Shown: positions 27,348 to 39,300 of the stretch, one piece after another
Layout of the letters: every line of letters starts with the position of its first letter
Position numbering within the stretch: position 1 is the first letter of the stretch
Assembly (NCBI RefSeq): GCF_001542625.1
Contig: NZ_CP016279.1
Location: forward strand, 2,294,001-2,358,000
Direction: 5' to 3'
Source: Streptomyces griseochromogenes
GTDB lineage: Bacteria; Actinomycetota; Actinomycetes; Streptomycetales; Streptomycetaceae
DNA: 64,000 nucleotides
Notes under the pieces: generated by a model
Seen by the model: the letters and a program-made list of their open reading frames with translations, nothing else
The model's database searches: none
Told to the model about the DNA's origin: nothing
Translations under genes and position numbers: made by a program

Positions 27348-30300
27348 CGGAGCGGGCGGTGGACGCCGGCTCTGAGACGTTGGTCGAGGTTGCGGGTGCG
27401 TCGGCGTGGGGTCTCGTACGGGCCATCCAGTCGGAGAATCCGGGTCGTGTGCTGCTGGCTGACGTTGACGATGTGGCTGACGCTGGTGTGGAGGTGGTGT
27501 TGCGGGCGGGTGTTGCCTCGGGTGAGGCGCAGTTCGTGGTGCGTTCGGGTCAGGTGCGGGTTCCGCGTCTGGGGCGTGCGGTGCCGGGGTTGCGGGTTCC
27601 GGCGGAGGGTGGTTGGCGTCTTGGGTTCAGTGAGCGGGGCACGCTGGACAATCTGGTTCTGGCGCCTGCGGATGCGGGTGAGTTGGGTGTGGGTGAGGTG
27701 CGGGTGGGGTTGCGTGCGGCGGGGGTGAATTTCCGGGATGTGTTGAATGTGTTGGGGATGTATCCGGGTGAGGCGGGTTTGCTTGGTTTGGAGGGTGCGG
27801 GTGTGGTGTTGGAGGTGGGGTCTGGGGTGAGTGGGTTGCGGCCGGGTGATGCGGTGATGGGGTTGTTCTCGGGGGCGTTTACGGCGGAGGCGGTGACGGA
27901 TGCGCGGTTGTTGGCGCCGGTTCCGGTTGGTTGGTCGATGGCGGAGGCGGCTGCGGCGCCGGTGGTGTTTTTGACGGCTTGGTATGCGTTGGTGGAGCTG
28001 GCCGGTTTGCAGTCGGGTGAGTCGGTGTTGGTTCATGCGGCTGCGGGTGGTGTGGGTATTGCCGCGGTGCAGTTGGCGCGTCATCTGGGTGCGGAGGTGT
28101 TCGCGACGGCGTCGCCGTCGAAGTGGGCGGCCGTGCGGGAGCTGGGTGTTGACGCTTCGCATATTGCTTCGTCGCGGACGACGGAGTTCGAGGCGGTTTT
28201 CCGTGATGTGTCGGGTGGGCGTGGTGTGGATGTGGTGCTGGACTCGCTGGCGGGTGAGTTCGTGGACGCTTCCCTGCGCCTGACCCGTCCCGGTGGGCGG
28301 TTTGTGGAGATGGGCAAGACTGATATCCGTGATCCTGAGGAGGTCGAGCGGCTGCATCGGGTGGCGTATCAGGCGTTTGATCTGTTGCAGCAGGACCCGG
28401 GTGTGATCGGGGCGATGCTGTCGTCGTTGACGGAGTTGTTCGCTCGGGGTGTGCTCAGGCCGTTGCCGGTGGCGTGCTGGGATGTGCGGCGGGCGGTGGA
28501 TGCGTTCCGGTTCCTGAGTCAGGCTCGTCACATCGGCAAGGTCGTACTGACCGTTCCCGTGCGGGAGTCGGGGCGTGCCGGCACGGTGCTGATCACGGGT
28601 GCTTCGGGTGCGTTGGGCAGGCTGGTGGCCCGGCACCTCGTCGTGAGTGGTCAGGCGCAGCGGTTGTTGCTGGTCTCGCGCCGGGGTTTGGATGCGTCGG
28701 GTATGCCGGAGCTGGTGGCGGAACTGCATCAGTTGGGGGCTGAGGTCAGGGTTGCGGCTTGCGATGCCGCTGACCGTGACCAGTTGGCGGGTCTTGTTGC
28801 AGAGGTGCCGTTGACCGGGGTGGTTCATGCGGCGGGTGTGCTTGATGACGGGTTGGCTGTGTCGTTGACGCCTGAGCGGGTGGAAGCGGTGATGCGGCCC
28901 AAGGTTGATGCGGCCTGGCACCTGCATGAGTTGACTCGTCATGCCGGTCTGGAGTCGTTCGTACTGTTTTCTTCGATTGCTGGTGTCTGGGGTAATGCGG
29001 GTCAGGCGAATTATGCGGCTGCGAATACGTTCTTGGATGCGTTGGCTGCGTATCGGTGTCGTGAGGGTTTGTCTGGTGTGTCGTTGGCGTGGGGTCCGTG
29101 GGATGAGGGGATGGCTGGTGGGCTGACGGATGCTGATTGGCAGCGGATGGCTCGTCAGGGGTTGCGGCCGTTGTCGGGGCCGGAGGGTCTGGAGTTGCTG
29201 GACGCGGCTGCTGTTGAGGCGGTTGATCCGTTGCTGGTGGCGGCCCGGCTGGACCTTGCCGCGTTGCGTCGCTCGGGTGAGATCCCACCGCTCCTCTCGG
29301 CTCTCGTTCAGGCAGGCCGTGCGAACGCCCCGGCCCGCCGGACGGTCGGTGATTCTGCCGCTGGTGACAGTAATGCTCTGGCTTCTCGCCTTGCGGTGCT
29401 CACTTCTGATGAGCGGGCCGAATTGGTTCAGGATCTGGTGATGAGCCAGGCCGCTTTGGTGCTGGGCATGGCTGGGCCGGAGACGATCGATTCCGGTCGC
29501 ACGTTCCGTGATGTCGGGTTCGATTCCCTGACGGCTGTTGAGCTGCGAAACCGGCTGAATACTGCCACGGGCCTCCGTCTGCCGGCGACCGTGATCTTCG
29601 ACTACCCCACTCCCGCGGTACTGGCCGAGTTTGTGCTGGGTGAGGTGTTGGGTGATGTGGGTGGTGTGTCGGTGGGGGCGGTGATTCCTGCTGGTGGTGG
29701 GGTTGTGGTTGATGATGATCGTTTTGTGATTGTGGGTATGGGGTGTCGTTTTCCTGGGGGTGTGTCGTCTCCGGGGGAGTTTTGGCGGTTGTTGGTGTCG
29801 GGTGGGGATGCGGTGGGGGAGTTTCCGGTGGATCGGGGTTGGGGTGGGGATGTGTATGACCCGGATCCGGATGCGGTGGGGAAGAGTTATTCGGGTCGGG
29901 GTGGGTTTTTGTATGGTGCGGGGGAGTTTGATGCGGGGTTTTTCGGGATCAGTCCGCGTGAGGCGTTGGCGATGGATCCGCAGCAGCGGTTGTTGTTGGA
30001 GACGTCGTGGGAGGCGTTGGAGGATGCGGGGATTGATCCGGGTGGTTTGCGGGGGTCGGCGACGGGTGTGTTCGCGGGTTTGATCTATCACGATTATTTG
30101 CAGTTTGGTGCGGTGTCGGGGGATGTGGAGGGGTATTTGGGTACGGGTGGTTCGGGTGGGGTGGCGTCGGGGCGGGTGGCGTATGCGTTGGGTCTTGAGG
30201 GTCCGGCGGTGACGGTGGATACGGCGTGTTCGTCGTCGTTGGTGGCGGTGCATTTGGCGGTGCAGTCGTTGCGGTCGGGTGAGTGTTCGTTGGCGTTGGC

Positions 30301-33300
30301 TGGTGGTGTGACGGTGATGGCGACGCCGGGTACGTTCGTTGATTTTTCGCGGCAGCGGGGGTTGGCGGCGGATGGCCGGTGTAAGGCGTATGCGCAGGGG
30401 GCGGATGGTACGGGGTGGGGTGAGGGTGTGGGTGTGTTGGTGTTGGAGCGGCTTTCGGATGCCCGGCGTCTTGGTCATCGGGTTCTTGGGGTGGTGGCCG
30501 GGAGTGCGATGAATCAGGATGGTGCGTCTAATGGGCTGACGGCGCCGAATGGGCCGGCTCAGCAGCGGGTGATCCGTTCGGCGCTGGCCAGTGCGGGTCT
30601 GGGCACCGGTGACGTGGACGTCGTCGAGGGACACGGGACGGGGACGCGGCTGGGTGATCCGATCGAGGCGCAGGCGCTGATCGCCACGTATGGCCAGGAC
30701 CGGTCGGTGGAGCGGCCGTTGTGGCTGGGTTCGGTGAAGTCGAACATCGGTCATACGCAGGCGGCGGCCGGTGTGGCGGGGATCATCAAGATGGTTGCTG
30801 CGATGCAGCATGGTGTGGTTCCGGCGACGTTGCATGTGGATGCTCCGTCTTCGCACATCGACTGGGATGCGGGTGCGGTGCGGTTGGTGACGGAGGCGGT
30901 GGCGTGGCCGGATGCCGGGCGTCCCCGGCGGGCGGGTGTGTCCTCGTTCGGGTTCTCCGGCACCAACGCGCACGTGATCATCGAACAGGCCCCCGCCGAC
31001 GACACTCCCGGCACCGACCCCACGACCGGCCCTGCCGATGACACCGCCGGTGTGCTGCCGGTCGTGCCCTGGGTCGTGTCGGGACGCACGCCTGAAGGAC
31101 TTGCCGCACAGGCGGAACGACTCACAGAACACATCCAGGACCACGAGGACGCTACCGCCACGGACGTGGGGTGGTCGTTGGCCAGGACCCGTTCGGCGTT
31201 GGAGCACCGGGCGGTGGTGTTGGGCGCTGACCAGGCGGAACTCCTGGCGGGGCTGGGTGCGTTGGCCGAGGGTCGTGAGGTCGCCGGTGTGGTCACCGGA
31301 GTGGTGGGCCCGGTCGGCAAGGTGGGCTTTGTGTTCACCGGTCAGGGTGCTCAGCGGCTGGGTATGGGCCGGGAGTTGTATGAGGCGTTCCCCGTGTTCG
31401 CCGAGGCCTTCGACGCCGTCTGCGCGGGTCTGGATGAGCATCTGAACGGATCCGTGGCCGCCGTCATCCGGGGTGAAGGCCGACCGGACTGGGTGGGCGC
31501 GGGTCTGGTGGATGAGACGGTGTGGGCGCAGGCGGGACTGTTCGCGGTCGAGGTGGCGCTGTTCCGGTTGCTGGAGTCGTGGGGGATTGCTCCGCAGGTC
31601 GTTGCCGGCCACTCGATCGGTGAACTGGCCGCCGCCCACGTCGCCGGGGTGTGGTCCCTGGAGGACGCGTGTGCGGTTGTGGCCGCGCGTGGTCGGTTGA
31701 TGCAGGAGTTGCCTTCGGGCGGGGCGATGGTCGCTGTCGAGGCCACGGAGGAGCAGGTCGCCGAAGCGATCCAGGACCGCGCCCTCGTGGGGATCGCGGC
31801 GGTGAACGGTCCCCGGGCTGTGGTGATTTCCGGTGCTGAGGCCGAGGTGGAGGCGGTCGCGGAGGAGCTGGCCCAGGCAGGGGCACGCACCAGGCGTCTG
31901 CGAGTGTCGCACGCGTTCCACTCCCCGCTGATGGAACCGATGCTGGAACGGTTCGCCGAGGTGGTCGGTTCGGTCGGCTACCGGACACCCCAGCTGGCCA
32001 TGGTGTCGGCGCTGACCGGACAGTCGGTGACCAGTGAGGTCACCGACCCCGCGTACTGGGTGTCGCATGTCCGCGAAGCGGTCCGTTTCGCCGACGCCGT
32101 CTCCGCCCTACGGGACAACGGCGTACGCACCTTCATCGAGATCGGTCCGGACGGGGTCCTGTCGGGCATGGGCCCCCAGACCCGCAGTGCCGGTGACGCT
32201 GGTGGTGAGGTGTGGCTGCCGGTGCTGCGCCGGGGGCGTGGTGAGGTTCGGGCGCTGTTCACGGCGGTGGCCAAGGTCCATGTCCGGGGCCTGGCGGTGG
32301 ACTGGGACCAGGTGTTCGCGGGGAGGGGTGCGGAGCGGGTCGACCTGCCTACGTATGCCTTCCAGCGTCAGCGGTACTGGCTGCCGGCGAGTTCCGGCCT
32401 GATTGATGCGACCGGGCTGGGACAGTCTCCGGCGCGTCATCCGCTGCTGGGCGCGGCGGTGACCCTGCCCTCGAACGGTGGCCTGGTGTTGACGGGGCGG
32501 TTGTCGTTGGCTGCGCAGCCGTGGTTGGCGGATCACGTGGTGTCGGGTCGGGTGGTGGTGCCGGGTGCGGCGCTGCTGGAGATGGTTGTGCGTGCTGGTG
32601 ATGAGGCTGGTTGTGGGCTGGTTGAGGAGTTGCTTGTTGAGGCGCCGTTGGTGTTGGCGGGTCGTGGTGGGGTTCGGGTGCAGGTGACGGTGGAGGGGCC
32701 GGATGAGGCCGGCCGTCGGGTGGTTGGTGTTTATGCTCAGGCTGAGGATGCCGGGGTTGAGGGTGAGTGGGTGCGGCATGCTGTGGGTGTTGTGGCGCCT
32801 GCCGATGCCGATGCCGATGCCGATGCCGATGCCGATGCCGGTGTTGTTGGGGTTGAGGTTGATGGGTTGTCGGTGTGGCCGCCGGTGGGTGCGGTTGAGG
32901 TGGATCTGGCGGGGTTCTATTCGGGGCTGGCTGAGGTGGGTCTTGTGTATGGGCCGGTGTTTCGGGGGACGCGGGCGGTGTGGCGGCGTGGTGAGGAGTT
33001 GTTTGCTGAGGTTGCGTTGCCGGATGACGTGAGTGCGGGTGAGTTTGGTCTGCATCCGGCTCTGTTGGATGCTGCTTTGCATGTGATTGTGGGTGTTGGT
33101 GGGCGTGGGGAGTTGCCTGAGGTTCCGTTTGCGTGGGGGCGGGTGAGTCTGCATGCGGTGGGTGCGTCGGTGGCGCGGGTGCGGGTGAGGCCGGCTCCGA
33201 GTGGTGAGGGTGTGTCTGTCACGTTGGCGGATGCGGTTGGTGGGTTGATCGCTTCGGTGGGGTCGTTGGTGTTGCGGCCGTTGTCCGCTGATGCGTTGGC

Positions 33301-36300
33301 TGGGGGGCGGGCTCGGGACGGGTTGTTCCGGGTGGAGTGGGTGCCTGCCCTGTCTGCGGAGTCCGTCGAGTCTGTTGAGCAGGCGGATGGTGGGCGGTGG
33401 GTGTGGGTTGGTGTTGGTGGTGTGGGTGAGTTGGTGGCTGGGGTGGAGGCGGGTGGTGGGGTGCCTGAGGTTGTGGTGGTGTGTGTTGTGCCGGAGTCGG
33501 GGGTGGGTGTTGCGGAGGCGGCTCGGGGTGTGGCGGTGGGCGTTCTTGGTGTGGTGCGGGAGTGGTTGGCTGCGGATGTGTTGTCGGGGTCGCGGTTGTT
33601 GGTGGTGACGGAGCGGGCGGTGGACGCCGGCTCTGAGACGTTGGTCGAGGTTGCGGGTGCGTCGGCGTGGGGTCTCGTACGGGCCATCCAGTCGGAGAAT
33701 CCGGGTCGTGTGCTGCTGGCTGACGTTGACGATGTGGCTGACGCTGGTGTGGAGGGGGTGTTGCGGGCGGGTGTTGCCTCGGGTGAGGCGCAGTTCGTGG
33801 TGCGTTCGGGTCAGGTGCGGGTTCCGCGTCTGGGGCGTGCGGTGCCGGGTTTGCGGGTTCCGGCGGAGGGTGGTTGGCGTCTTGGGTTCAGTGAGCGGGG
33901 CACGCTGGACAATCTGGTCCTGGCGCCTGCCGGCTCTGGTGAGTTGGGTGTGGGTGAGGTGCGGGTGGGGTTGCGTGCGGCGGGGGTGAATTTCCGGGAT
34001 GTGTTGAATGTGTTGGGGATGTATCCGGGTGAGGCGGGTTTGCTTGGTTTGGAGGGTGCGGGTGTGGTGTTGGAGGTGGGGTCTGGGGTGAGTGGGTTGC
34101 GGCCGGGTGATGCGGTGATGGGGTTGTTCTCGGGGGCGTTTACGGCGGAGGCGGTGACGGATGCGCGGTTGTTGGCGCCGGTTCCGGTTGGTTGGTCGAT
34201 GGCGGAGGCGGCTGCGGCGCCGGTGGTGTTTTTGACGGCTTGGTATGCGTTGGTGGAGCTGGCCGGTTTGCAGTCGGGTGAGTCGGTGTTGGTTCATGCG
34301 GCTGCGGGTGGTGTGGGTATTGCCGCGGTGCAGTTGGCGCGTCATCTGGGTGCGGAGGTGTTCGCGACGGCGTCGCCGTCGAAGTGGGCGGCCGTGCGGG
34401 AGCTGGGTGTTGACGCTTCGCATATTGCTTCGTCGCGGACGACGGAGTTCGAGGCGGTTTTCCGTGATGTGTCGGGTGGGCGTGGTGTGGATGTGGTGCT
34501 GGACTCGCTGGCGGGTGAGTTCGTGGACGCTTCCCTGCGCCTGACCCGTCCCGGTGGGCGGTTTGTGGAGATGGGCAAGACTGATATCCGTGATCCTGAG
34601 GAGGTCGAGCGGCTGCATCGGGTGGCGTATCAGGCGTTTGATCTGTTGCAGCAGGACCCGGGTGTGATCGGGGCGATGCTGTCGTCGTTGACGGAGTTGT
34701 TCGCTCGGGGTGTGCTCAGGCCGTTGCCGGTGGCGTGCTGGGATGTGCGGCGGGCGGTGGATGCGTTCCGGTTCCTGAGTCAGGCTCGTCACATCGGCAA
34801 GGTCGTACTGACCGTTCCGGCTGGTGCCGGCCGGCAGATGGTGCACACGGGTACGGTGCTGATCACGGGTGCTTCGGGTGCGTTGGGCAGGCTGGTGGCC
34901 CGGCACCTCGTCGTGAGTGGTCAGGCGCAGCGGTTGTTGCTGGTCTCGCGCCGGGGTATGGACGCGTCGGGTATGCCGGAGCTGGTGGCGGAACTGCATC
35001 AGTTGGGGGCTGAGGTCAGGGTTGCGGCTTGCGATGCCGCTGACCGTGACCAGTTGGCGGGTCTTGTTGCAGAGGTGCCGTTGACCGGGGTGGTTCATGC
35101 GGCGGGTGTGCTTGATGACGGGTTGGCTGTGTCGTTGACGCCTGAGCGGGTGGAAGCGGTGATGCGGCCCAAGGTTGATGCGGCCTGGCACCTGCATGAG
35201 CTCACTCGTCATCTGGATCTGGATATGTTCGTTCTGTTCTCGTCGATTGCTGGTGTTACCGGTAATGCGGGTCAGGCGAATTATGCGGCTGCGAATACGT
35301 TCTTGGATGCGTTGGCTGCGTATCGGTGTCGTGAGGGTTTGTCTGGTGTGTCGTTGGCGTGGGGTCCGTGGGATGAGGGGATGGCTGGTGGGCTGACGGA
35401 TGCTGATTGGCAGCGGATGGCTCGTCAGGGGTTGCGGCCGTTGTCGGGGCCGGAGGGTCTGGAGTTGCTGGACGCGGCTGCTGTTGAGGCGGTTGATCCG
35501 TTGCTGGTGGCGGCCCGGCTGGATCTTGCGACGTTGCGTCGCTCGGGCGAGATCCCGCCGTTGCTGTCCGGTCTGGCGCACACCGGGCCTTCGAACGCCC
35601 CGGCCCGCCGCACGGTCGGCGCCCCGGCCGCCGAAAGCAACAACGCTCTGGCTTCTCGCCTTGCGGTGCTCACTTCTGATGAGCGGGCCGAATTGGTTCA
35701 GGATCTGGTGATGAGCCAGGCCGCTTTGGTGCTGGGTATGGCTGGGCCGGAGACGATCGATTCCGGTCGCACGTTCCGTGATGTCGGGTTCGATTCCCTG
35801 ACGGCTGTTGAGCTGCGAAACCGGCTGAATACTGCCACGGGACTCCGTCTGCCGGCGACCGCTGTTTTCGACTACCCCACCCCGACAGCCCTGGCCGAGT
35901 TTGTGCTGGGTGAGGTGCTTGGCGAAGCGGCCGACGAGACCGCTGACAGCCGGGATGGTCTGGTTCCGGTTAGCGGGTCGGATGATGATGATCGTTTTGT
36001 GATTGTGGGTATGGGGTGTCGTTTTCCTGGGGGTGTGTCGTCTCCGGGGGAGTTTTGGCGGTTGTTGGTGTCGGGTGGGGATGCGGTGGGGGAGTTTCCG
36101 GTGGATCGGGGTTGGGGTGGGGATGTGTATGACCCGGATCCGGATGCGGTGGGGAAGAGTTATTCGGGTCGGGGTGGGTTTTTGTATGGGGCGGGGGAGT
36201 TTGATGCGGGGTTTTTCGGGATCAGTCCGCGTGAGGCGTTGGCGATGGATCCGCAGCAGCGGTTGTTGTTGGAGACGTCGTGGGAGGCGTTGGAGGATGC

Positions 36301-39300
36301 GGGGATTGATCCGGGTGGTTTGCGGGGGTCGGCGACGGGTGTGTTTGCGGGTTTGATCTATCACGATTATTTGCAGTTTGGTGCGGTGTCGGGGGATGTG
36401 GAGGGGTATTTGGGTACGGGTGGTTCGGGTGGGGTGGCGTCGGGGCGGGTGGCGTATGCGTTGGGTCTTGAGGGTCCGGCGGTGACGGTGGATACGGCGT
36501 GTTCGTCGTCGTTGGTGGCGGTGCATTTGGCGGTGCAGTCGTTGCGGTCGGGTGAGTGTTCGTTGGCGTTGGCTGGTGGTGTGACGGTGATGGCGACGCC
36601 GGGTACGTTTGTTGATTTTTCGCGGCAGCGGGGGTTGGCGGCGGATGGCCGGTGTAAGGCGTATGCGCAGGGGGCGGATGGTACGGGGTGGGGTGAGGGT
36701 GTGGGTGTGCTGGTGTTGGAGCGGCTTTCGGATGCCCGGCGTCTTGGTCATCGGGTTCTTGGGGTGGTGGCCGGGAGTGCGATGAATCAGGATGGTGCGT
36801 CTAATGGGCTGACGGCGCCGAATGGTCCGGCTCAGCAGCGGGTGATCCGTTCGGCGCTGGCCAGTGCGGGTCTGGGCACCGGTGACGTGGACGTCGTCGA
36901 GGGACACGGGACGGGGACGCGGCTGGGTGATCCGATCGAGGCGCAGGCGCTGATCGCCACGTATGGCCAGGACCGGTCGGTGGAGCGGCCGTTGTGGCTG
37001 GGTTCGGTGAAGTCGAACATCGGTCATACGCAGGCGGCGGCCGGTGTGGCGGGGATCATCAAGATGGTTGCTGCGATGCAGCATGGTGTGGTTCCGGCGA
37101 CGTTGCATGTGGATGCTCCGTCTTCGCACATCGACTGGGATGCGGGTGCGGTGCGGTTGGTGACGGAGGCGGTGGCGTGGCCGGATGCCGGGCGTCCCCG
37201 GCGGGCGGGTGTGTCCTCGTTCGGGTTCTCCGGCACCAACGCCCACGTGATCATCGAACAGGCCCCCGCCGACGACACCCCCGACACCGACCCCGCCGAC
37301 GGTGATGCGGGTGCGCTGCCGGTGGTGCCCTGGGTCGTATCGGGTCAGTCGGCCATCGGACTGGGGGCGCAGGCGGAACGCCTCGCGGAATTCCTTCAGG
37401 ACCGTGCAGATGTGCGTGTGGCGGACGTGGGGTGGTCGTTGGCCAGGACCCGTTCGGCGTTGGAGCACCGGGCGGTGGTGCTGGGCGCTGACCAGGCGGA
37501 ACTCCTGGCGGGGCTGGGTGCGTTGGCCGAGGGGCGTGAGGTCGCGGGCGTGGTGACGGGAGTGGTGGGCCCGGTCGGCAAGGTGGGTTTTGTGTTCACC
37601 GGTCAGGGTGCTCAGCGGCTGGGTATGGGCCGGGAGTTGTATGAGGCGTTCCCCGTGTTCGCCGAGGCGTTCGACGCCGTCTGCGCGGGTCTGGATGAGC
37701 ATCTGAACGGATCCGTGGCTGCCGTCGTCCGGGGTGAGGGTCTGCCGGACTGGGTGGGTGCGGGTCTGGTGGATGAGACGGTGTGGGCGCAGGCGGGACT
37801 GTTCGCGGTTGAGGTGGCGCTGTTCCGGTTGCTGGAGTCGTGGGGGATTGCTCCGCAGGTGGTTGCGGGGCATTCGATCGGTGAGCTGGCGGCTGCGTAT
37901 GTGGCCGGGGTGTGGTCCCTGGAGGACGCGTGTGCGGTTGTGGCTGCGCGTGGTCGGTTGATGCAGGAGTTGCCTTCGGGCGGGGCGATGGTCGCTGTCG
38001 AGGCCACGGAGGAGCAGGTCGCCGAAGCGATCCAGGACCGCGCCCTCGTGGGGATCGCGGCGGTGAACGGTCCCCGGGCTGTGGTGATTTCCGGTGCTGA
38101 GGCCGAGGTGGAGGCGGTCGCGGAGGAGCTGGCCCAGGCAGGGGCGCGTACCAGGCGTCTGCGGGTGTCGCACGCGTTCCACTCCCCGCTGATGGAACCG
38201 ATGCTGGAACGGTTCGCCGAGGTGGTCAGCGCGGTCGGCTACCAGACACCCCAGCTGGCCATGGTCTCCGCCCTGACCGGACAGCCCGTGACCAGTGAGG
38301 TCACCGACCCCGCGTACTGGGTGTCGCATGTCCGCGAAGCGGTCCGTTTCGCTGATGCGGTGTCGGCGCTGCGTGAGAGTGGTGTGCGGACCTTCGTCGA
38401 GATAGGTCCGGACGGGGTCCTGTCGGGCATGGGCCCCCAGATCCGCACCACCAGCGAGGCCGGTGACGCCGGCGAGCCGGGTAACGGTGAGGTGTGGCTG
38501 CCGGTGCTGCGCCGGGGGCGTGATGAGGTTCGGGCGCTGTTCACGGCGGTGGCCAAGGTCCATGTCCGGGGCCTGGCGGTGGACTGGGAGCAGATCTTCA
38601 CGCGGACGGGCGCGCGTCGCGTCGATCTGCCCACGTATGCGTTCCAGCGTCAGCGGTACTGGCTGAACGCGGTCTCGGCGAGCCGGGTCGAACACCTGGG
38701 CCTGGAGAGCTCCGGTCACCCGCTGCTGGGCGCGGCCGTCGAGCTGCCCGCGACCGGTGGGCTGGTGCTGACCGGGCAGTTGTCCCTCTCCGCTCAGCCA
38801 TGGCTGGCGGACCATGTGGTGGCCGGTCGGGTGGTGGTGCCGGGTGCGGCACTGCTGGAGATGGCCGTACGCGCAGGTGATGAAGCCGAGTGCGGGCGGA
38901 TCGAGGAACTGCTCATCGAAACCCCCCTGACACTGCCGGAACGCGGCGGCGTCCGAGTCCAGGTGACCGTGGAGGGGCCGGACGAGGCCGGCCGTCGGGA
39001 GTTCGGTGTTTACGCCCAGGCCGAGGACGCGTCCGGAGGCGAGTGGACCCGCCATGCGACAGGTGTGGTGGCACCTGCCGATATGGGCGTCGATGAAGTT
39101 GTGGTTGGGGATGGGGAGTTGGCGGTGTGGCCGCCGGTGGGTGCGGTTGAGGTGGACTTGGCTGATTTCTATGGTGGGTTGGGTCGGCGTGGGTTGGTGT
39201 ATGGGCCGGTGTTTCGGGGGACGCAGGCGGCGTGGCGGCGTGGTGAGGAGTTGTTTGCTGAGGTTGCGTTGCCGGAGGGGGTGACGGTTGCGGGGTTTGG

